Positions 58,434 to 64,000 of a stretch of DNA of 64,000 nucleotides are shown here, in pieces. Each line of letters opens with the position of its first letter. Position 1 is the first letter of the stretch. The stretch spans positions 15,020,812-15,084,811 of the forward strand of contig CM055745.1 of NCBI GenBank assembly GCA_029465975.1, read 5' to 3'. The stretch is from Dallia pectoralis. Taxonomy: Eukaryota; Chordata; Actinopteri; Esociformes; Umbridae. The position numbers and the translations under genes are program-made. The notes below the pieces were generated by a model, which ran no database searches, had not been told where the DNA came from, and saw only the letters and a list, made by a program, of their open reading frames with translations.

Positions 58434-60254
58434 TCAGGGCCGGAGGAGACGGGTCAGGTGGCCGGGCCGGAGGACACGGGTCAGGAGGCCGTGCCGGAGG
58501 ACAGGGTTCAGGTGGCCGTGCCGGAGGACAGGGTTCAGGTGGCCGTGCCGGAGGACACGGTTCAGGTGGGCGTGCCGGAGGACACGGTTCAGGTGGGCGT
58601 GCCGGCTTTGACGGGTCAGGAGGGCGTGCAGGCTTTGACGGGGAGGGCGTGCAGGCTTTGACGGGTCAGGAGGGCGTGCAGGCTTTGACGGGTCAGGAGG
58701 GCGTGCAGGCTTTGACGGGTCAGGAGGGCGTGCAGGCTTTGACGGGTCAGGAGGGCGTGGTGTCAGTGGAGATGGGTCTGGGGAGCGTCCTGAAGGAAAG
58801 GATGTAGGACAGGGTAGAGGTAGTTCAGGAGACCGAACCGGCGGATGCCGGTCAGGTGGTCGACCCGGAGAAAGGAGGTCTGGAGGCCGGACAGGCAGAT
58901 GCGGGTCAGGGGGTCGACCAGGCGGACACGGGTCAAAAGGCCGTGCCGGTGGAGGCGGATCAGGGGACCGACCCGGCGGATGAAGCTCGGGAGGCCGTGC
59001 CGGAGGACACGGGTCCGGAGGCCGGAGAACTGACGTAGGCCCGGGAAGGGTCACAGGCCCGGGAAGAGTCTCAGGTAGAGCCATGGCCTCAGGCAGGGTA
59101 ACGGGCTCAAGGACTGGAGTGGACTGAGGAACTGGAGTGGACTGTGGAACAGTCATTGGCCCGGCAACAGTCTTTAGCCCGGGAACTGGCTCGTCCCGGA
59201 CGACGACCTCGAGGACCGGCCGGGGCTCGAGGACCGGACTGGAGTCAGGCTGGGGGACCGGACTGGAGTCAGGCTGGGGGACCGGACTGGACAGAGGGAC
59301 AGGACTAGGCTGAGGAGCAGACTCCGACAGGGGGACGTGGACTGGGGCGAGCTCTGGGGCGAGCTCTGGGGCTGGGGCGAGCTCTGGGGCTGGGGCGAGC
59401 TCTGGGGCTGGGGCGAGCTCTGGGGCTGGGGCGAGCTCTGGGGCTGGGGCGAGCTCTGGGGCTGGGGCGAGCTCTGGGGCTGGGGCGAGCTCAGAGACGG
59501 GGACAGGCTCAGAGACGGGGGCAGGCTCAGAGACGGGGGCAGGCTCAGAGACGGGGGCAGGCTCAGAGACGGGGGCAGGCTCAGAGACGGGGGCAGGCTC
59601 AGAGACGGGGACGGGCAAGGAAACTGGGACGGGCAAGGAAACTGGGACGGGCTCGGGCAAGGAAACTGGGACTGGCTCGGGCAAGGAAACTGGCTCGGGC
59701 AAGGAAACTGGGACTGGCTCGGGCAAGGAAACTGGGACTGGCAAGGAAACTGGGACTGGCTCGGGCAAGGAAACTGGGACTGGCTCGGGCAAGGAAACTA
59801 GAGGGAGCTCAGTGACTGGCCGAAGGTGTGGTGCACGGCGGAGAAGTTGTGCCCTCAGGTAGTCCAGGAGCTTAGGGCAGAGATCTTCTTTTCCCTTCCT
59901 CCACACGAAGAACTCCTGATGCCACCATCTCCTTTCATCGTCCATCACCGCCACCTCCTGGACCCAGGCCAGAAAGTCGATAAATACCTCCAGATCCTCC
60001 CGTAGAGCCCTCTCCAAGGCCAGGGAGGTAGCCGACGGTGGCGTTGGCCTGGAGGACACCGGATAGACCGGTTCATAGGGGCCCGTTTCGAGAGGCGGGG
60101 CGGCAGCCATCTCATGCTGCGGGGCGGCAGCCATCTCATGCTGCGGGGCGGCAGCCATCTCATGCTGCGGGGAGGCAGCCATCTCATGCTGCGGGGCGGC
60201 AGCCATCTCATGCTGCGGGGCGGCAGCCATCTCATGCTGCGGGGCGGCAGCCAT
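58434..60254 (-). CDS. Proline/alanine-rich repeat protein of LTR element (606 aa)
   Basis: The frame begins within tandem MAAAPQHE octads (residues 1-56, 24-bp repeats). A compact, non-repetitive, charged and aromatic module follows (about 73-146: LALERALREDLEVFIDFLAW, then DDERRWWHQEFFVW and LLDYLRAQLLRR). Next are long low-complexity arrays: PEPVPVSL, APVSEP, about eight LAPAPE hexads (18-bp repeats), and degenerate RPPDPCPPGRPPD with PARPPDPSK nonads (27-bp repeats). A 4-bp deletion near 58640 shifts the last 70 or so codons out of the proline frame. No enzyme motif, zinc knuckle or signal peptide is visible. It may be a gag-like protein, a captured host segment or an unselected frame kept open by repeat periods divisible by three. 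The true start is probably upstream. Confidence 0.55.
   Translation of the reverse strand: MAAAPQHEMAAAPQHEMAAAPQHEMAASPQHEMAAAPQHEMAAAPQHEMAAAPPLETGPYEPVYPVSSRPTPPSATSLALERALREDLEVFIDFLAWVQEVAVMDDERRWWHQEFFVWRKGKEDLCPKLLDYLRAQLLRRAPHLRPVTELPLVSLPEPVPVSLPEPVPVSLPVPVSLPEPVPVSLPEPVSLPEPVPVSLPEPVPVSLPVPVSLPVPVSEPAPVSEPAPVSEPAPVSEPAPVSEPAPVSEPVPVSELAPAPELAPAPELAPAPELAPAPELAPAPELAPAPELAPAPELAPELAPVHVPLSESAPQPSPVPLSSPVPQPDSSPVPQPDSSPVLEPRPVLEVVVRDEPVPGLKTVAGPMTVPQSTPVPQSTPVLEPVTLPEAMALPETLPGPVTLPGPTSVLRPPDPCPPARPPELHPPGRSPDPPPPARPFDPCPPGRPPDPHLPVRPPDLLSPGRPPDRHPPVRSPELPLPCPTSFPSGRSPDPSPLTPRPPDPSKPARPPDPSKPARPPDPSKPARPPDPSKPARPPRQSLHALLTRQSRHAHLNRVLRHAHLNRVLRHGHLNPVLRHGHLNPVLRHGLLTRVLRPGHLTRLLRP
59340..59500 (+). 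repeat. 18-bp G-rich minisatellite (GAGCTCTGGGGCTGGGGC)
   Basis: About nine copies, encoding LAPAPE on the minus strand. Each monomer carries two runs of four G on the plus strand, so the array is dense in potential G-quadruplex sequence. Confidence 0.95.
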
Positions 60255-60600
60255 CTCATGCTGCTGGCCATCTCATGCTGCAGCCATCTCATGCTGCTGG
60301 GGCGGCAGCCATCTCATGCTGCTGGGCGGCAGCCATCTCATGCTGCGGGGACTCAAACATCCTTGGCTGCGGGGCGGCAGCCATCTTGAGCTGCGGGGCG
60401 GCAGCCATCTTGAGCTGCGGGGCGGCAGCCATCTTGAGCTGCGGGGCGGCAGCCATCTTGAGCTGCGGGGCGGCAGCCATCTCGAGCTGCGGGCGACAGC
60501 CATCTCGAGCTGCGGTGCGACAGCCATCTCGAGCTGCGGGGCGGCAGCCATCTCATGCTGCGGGGCGGCAGCCATCGCATGCTGCGGGGCGGCAGCCATG
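60100..60600 (+). repeat. 24-bp minisatellite (CGGGGCGGCAGCCATCTCAT + GCTG)
   Basis: About 20 copies with two main variants, CATCTCATGCTG and CATCTTGAGCTG, plus a CATCTCGAGCTG group, clustered in blocks. Encodes MAAAPQHE or MAAAPQLK octads on the minus strand. Irregular copies near 60260-60350 cause the stop and frame changes. Confidence 0.95.
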
Positions 60601-60893
60601 GGTGGTGAGCTGGGGGACAGAAACGTGGAGGTTGAGACGGGAATCAGCTGGAGGGTGAAGGGATCCCACCGGAACTCCCCCTCCAGGTACTCCTCATCCT
60701 CGGACTTGTCCTCTGGCTCGGAGTCCTCCGCTTCATAGGGCTCTATGTAGAGCCCGTGCATGAACCCCTCGTCGGGGTTTTCGAGCCGTAGGCTGGCCCA
60801 CGATACTGCAGAATAATAACACAAATACACAACAGGCCCAACAAACAAAGAACAAGAGAAACATACCTTAATAATGACCGACACTGAAGACAA
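60273..60893 (-). CDS. Upstream part of the proline-rich ORF (acidic N-terminus)
   Basis: In the same frame as the downstream part and separated from it by one stop near 60274, created by a small deletion between octad repeats. The frame opens in the truncated LTR. Its credible portion starts around MHGLYIEPYEAEDSEPEDKS, an acidic segment, then runs FRWDPFTLQLIPVS and into MAAAPQHE/MAAAPQLE octads. Inside the repeats two compensating frame changes turn the octads into RSSRWLPP-type peptides. The undisturbed octad frame is visible at 60480-60289. The element's protein was probably one chain of about 800 residues before these changes. Confidence 0.5.
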   Translation of the reverse strand: MSSVSVIIKVCFSCSLFVGPVVYLCYYSAVSWASLRLENPDEGFMHGLYIEPYEAEDSEPEDKSEDEEYLEGEFRWDPFTLQLIPVSTSTFLSPSSPPMAAAPQHAMAAAPQHEMAAAPQLEMAVAPQLEMAVARSSRWLPPRSSRWLPPRSSRWLPPRSSRWLPPRSSRWLPPRSQGCLSPRSMRWLPPSSMRWLPPQQHEMAAA

Positions 60894-61052
60894 GAAATGA
60901 CAGAACTAAATACAGGGACTAACGAGCAAACACAACACAGGTGCGGACAAAAACACAGGTGAATGAACAAGTCCCTAATTTTCCCTCTCTCCGGATGCGG
61001 GGGAGGTGTCAGCACCACCATAACGTGGAGAGACCGGACTCTGTCCCTTACA
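60809..61052 (-). repeat. Truncated 5' LTR of proline-rich element
   Basis: Matches the first 244 bp (minus-strand sense) of the 3' LTR. The match stops at TTATTATTCTG, where the internal sequence CAGTATCG begins. The rest of R/U5 and the primer-binding site are missing. The outer end is intact and bears the CATTA duplication. Confidence 0.9.
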
Positions 61053-61057
61053 CATTA

Positions 61058-63559
61058 CAGTAGCCTTGTCTTGTTTTGCATGGAAGGATGAATACCTTTT
61101 TTTGTACATACTGCAGATTTCAGTAATATACAGTGGAAAAAAGGCATGCAAAACATTTCATTTCAGGGCTTGACAATATGGCAGATAAAACTAGCAACAC
61201 ACTGTCCCGATAAATTGTTTTTGAAGAAAACAAATGTGCGTGAGTCACTTAACTTAAGAAGATGGCAGCGAAGGATCTTTGATCTTAAACTAAAGCACAA
61301 TTTTTTTTTTAAACACATGATTTGTCTCAGGGAATGTTCTGTGTTTAGAATCTTAGTTCCGTACACAAAAAAGGTACTTGCCTGGTTAAAACTGTACTAT
61401 GTTCTTCAAATCACAATGCGTACCAAACCGAATGTCCTGTGGTAAACGATATTGGTACTTGTAACGTTACACTCCAATACATAATGTTTTACTATACATT
61501 AGCCCTCTCACCATTTCTAACTGCGGCCTCAGTCATTTCGTTCTGGTGCCGGGCCCGTACCCGACCCAAGTACTGAAACGTAAGCCGGCAATAGTACTCA
61601 ACTAAAAACTTTACACCAGGGTATTTCCACTTCGGCTCGACTTTTAGGCTTGGTTCACTGTTGAGGTACCAGCTGTGAGACCTAGATCTAGCCATACAGT
61701 CCAGGCTTTGTCACCTGAAACTACATTACATCCAGTAATATATTATTTGGTCGTGCTGAGTTTCGAATCGTTAAAGCAAATCTCATGAATGGCCACATGG
61801 TTTCTATACAAAATCTTCTTCAACCACCTGACCCTTAGTTCTTAATTTTGTGTGAAAAGATGCAAATTGCTGGTAATAAAGGAGATGTGTGTTACAGATC
61901 CTATTGCTATACATCTATACAACGTATCTGGTTTTTCACTCATGGATTCTCCATTTTGGCTTTATTTTTGTAAAACAAAATCATGACACAGTGTAATATT
62001 TTTGTGTCGTTCTTAGACCTGCGATGTAAAACCGTAGAATTCAGAGGGTGTACTTTATTTTTTACATGACTCTATAAGCAGTACTTATGATGGGATGAGA
62101 ACCAGGTGTGTGGGTTGAGAAGACAAAACAAATGGAATAATGTGCAATGGAGCAGGAGGGCTAGAAGGCCGGTGGCAATGAAGGCCGAAGTCAAAGGCCC
62201 GACAAAGGATAGGAGACAGCTTTGGAGGGAGTCGTGATAAGATCCGAACTTAGCTGTTCTCCCCTATTCGGGTTACAATGACCCGAGGGCAGGGGGAGTA
62301 CGGAGCTGGCAGCCCCACGCTGGAACACTTGTGGAGTGTTTGTTGTACTACATTGTGCCAGGTTGCGTCTAGGGCATACATGACCTAGAGTTTGCCCTTC
62401 AGCCAGGTGCATGCAGTGCTGCAATACAAAGACCTTCCAAAGCCTCTACAATATTTGCTGCTGTCAATGGGAATCGCCGCCTGCAGATAAGACGCTTAGA
62501 GCGTTCAGACTCGCCTGGGTGGCCGGCCAAATGGATGTATTTATAATGTCATTTTCCAAAGCCGCAATGACTTACAATAGTCATAAAAAACTCAATCTGG
62601 TTTACTGTGTGCCAGAGTGGGAATTGAGGAGTGACTGGCAGCTTTATGGAGTAGCTCATCAAGGTGATGGATTCTATTAGGTTTCATGTGTGGTTTTACA
62701 TATTTCACCCCACTTATTTGCTGTACTAAAGAGCCAGTGTCTCAGTTGCTAAGGTTTTTCAATTGACTCACACCGAAATGTACCCATTTAATGTGATCTT
62801 CAAACAACAATAGCTTCCCTGTAGTATTTTCCCGGCCAGAAAAGTGGTTTGTCATTCCAGTGTTCAATGGTGTTACTCATATTTAATATGTAATACTTTG
62901 AATGTTAAAACTTTGCTCTTGCCGTAAAACATTGCATATGCTCAACTTATACAACAATGGTAAACCCTATTTTAGTCAGGCCTTTTTTTACTTTTGTTAT
63001 TGAGCACATTGGAGGGATGAGAGTTTCCAGTAAGAAACATAGAGAGGACGTGGGAAAGAGAACAAGGCCTGTGAATTGATCAAAACTACATCTGAGAAGT
63101 ACGCATGGTCTCAGTGAATGCAGAAATATGTAAATACAAAAGTATAGACTTACCCATATCTCTTAAACTATAATATATATTATATATGGAATTAATGGAG
63201 TATTTTGTCACACGTTTGGTTTATAAACAGGTACAGTAACTTACCTACTGAACCTCGGCTAGTGCAGAGCAATAAAAGTAACAGACAGAAGAAGATAAAA
63301 TACTGAAAACAGGGAACACAGTGTATAATGTATACGCAACGCTTGACATATTTGAATTAACATCTTTGTTACAACATTCTGAACTGGAACTTGTGACATT
63401 TTCTGATGGTTTGATTACATCGGTAGCATCTGGTGGTGGAGCTCACAGAATCAAATACAACACAGGCAACAGAAGAGGCATCTGTCCGATTTCGGAAGAT
63501 ATTCAGCCGATTGATGAAAGAAATGTTAAGTTATTCATTTCATTCTTTATTTGTACAAG
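61058..63559. other. Intergenic, no gene recognised
   Basis: About 2.5 kb without a supported gene. Two relatively GC-rich islands (about 61520-61700 and 62150-62560) contain 67-89-codon frames without recognisable domains, and could be worn mobile-element sequence. A TA-rich stretch lies at about 63168-63190. Confidence 0.45.
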
Positions 63560-64000
63560 GAACGGTTCCCTCTCTCCTCACTTCGCTCAAAGCTTTCAGG
63601 CATTCCCAGAAATTCCCGGAAGAGGACGGGTCTCAAGTGCTTGTACTTTTCTCACGTTCCCAATCACATATCCAATATATTCCGTCTCACACTTGGCAAG
63701 GCACATTTGGAAGCGCTGATAGTAAGGCCGGCTGCTTGGATTCGCTTAAAGATGCTCCTTAGATGCTCTTCCCAAGAGGAGTTGTAAATGACAACATCAT
63801 CCAGGTAGGCAGCGGTAAAACTCGAGAGACCACTTAATACTCGTTCCGTCAGCCTTTAAAAGGTCGCTGGAGCTCCATGACACCCGAATGGCATCTTCCT
63901 GAACTGAAATAGGCCCCGAGGTGTCCTGAATGCAATCAGCCCTTTCGATATGTCACTTAAAGGCGACTTGCCAATAGCCTTCACATAAATCAACAGTGAT
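63560..64000 (-). pseudogene. Ty3/Gypsy reverse transcriptase fragment (cut by window end)
   Basis: The minus strand from 64000 reads KAIGKSPLSDISKGLIAFRT, then PRGLFQFRKMPFGCHGAPATF, a stop, and TAAYLDDVVIYNSSWEEHL (about 63825-63765), followed by QAAGLT and a KC motif. These are the consecutive RT motifs of Gypsy elements, including the YLDD catalytic box. An in-frame stop after APATF and frameshifts from about 63690 downward show it is dead. The element continues beyond the window. The low-coordinate boundary near 63560 is approximate. Confidence 0.88.

Larger units (their letters stand above)
57771..61052 (-). mobile_element. Non-autonomous LTR element with proline-rich ORF
   Basis: A complete left LTR (57771-58215, TG...CA) and a truncated right LTR (60809-61052) lie in direct orientation. 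The 5-bp duplication CATTA sits exactly at both outer ends (57766-57770 and 61053-61057). Read on the minus strand, the DNA before the left LTR is AAGTGGGGGATTC, a polypurine tract, so this is the 3' LTR and the element reads right to left. The 2.6-kb interior encodes no reverse transcriptase, protease or integrase, only a long repeat-rich frame. It must have moved with enzymes supplied in trans. The 5' LTR lacks its last 200 bp and any primer-binding site. Confidence 0.85.

Noticed and set aside
58104..58661. 185-codon glycine/valine-rich plus-strand frame, and similar frames at 59337 and 60038
   Set aside because: They are antisense readings of multiple-of-three minisatellites. LTR orientation, polypurine tract and polyadenylation signal put the element on the minus strand.

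Overview
This is vertebrate nuclear DNA, and the repeat content points to a teleost fish. Tc1-like ends, hAT elements, several Ty3/Gypsy-type LTRs, a gamma-type (MLV-like) endogenous retrovirus, an L1 and an L2-like LINE, a tRNA-derived SINE and the teleost 'CAATTGAGAACAAATTCTC' LINE tail are all present. That tail and the general repeat mix recall salmoniform or esociform fish, but this is inference from memory. The sequence has no bacterial gene organisation. I found no host protein-coding gene I can name: almost every recognisable coding stretch belongs to a mobile element.

Layout. 1-12396: a higher-order tandem array. Units of about 1.8 kb and about 2.46 kb carry a near-identical core, a palindromic GCTAGC/GTTAGC tract, a 65-bp minisatellite and a TTA microsatellite, and a 500-N assembly gap splits the array. 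12397-15636: unique DNA, a solo LTR with target-site duplication AAGGC, and a short tandem duplication. 15637-18268: a complete hAT transposon with TIRs, an 8-bp duplication and an uninterrupted 607-residue transposase. 19065-22794: three unrelated satellites back to back (30, 99 and 53 bp). 22795-30511: mostly unassigned AT-rich DNA with a second solo LTR and dispersed repeats. 30512-35109: a decayed, intron-containing hAT element of the KIAA1586-like type. 35540-42645: nested fossils (L2-like LINE, LTR pieces, L1 ORF2, a Gypsy 3' LTR, Tc1).

43579-54002 is a 10.4-kb endogenous retrovirus on the minus strand. It has paired LTRs and decayed gag, protease, integrase and env, but no visible reverse transcriptase. 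It also contains a duplicated env segment abutting a SINE, a large GT microsatellite in gag and a tandemly repeated leader. 54008-57770 holds a Tc1 end, another LTR and a GC-rich unassigned stretch.

57771-61052 is the most unusual object. It is an LTR-bounded element (5-bp duplication CATTA, polypurine tract, minus strand) with no sign of reverse transcriptase or integrase. Its interior is almost entirely a repeat-expanded proline/alanine-rich reading frame around a compact, apparently non-repetitive module. The window ends inside a minus-strand Gypsy reverse transcriptase fragment.

The genes do not form a pathway. The window is a record of insertion, solo-LTR recombination, nesting and satellite expansion. 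The elements most likely to reward follow-up are the intact hAT transposase, the proline-rich LTR element, the retrovirus leader repeats with the env duplication, and the CpG-decaying 53-bp satellite.
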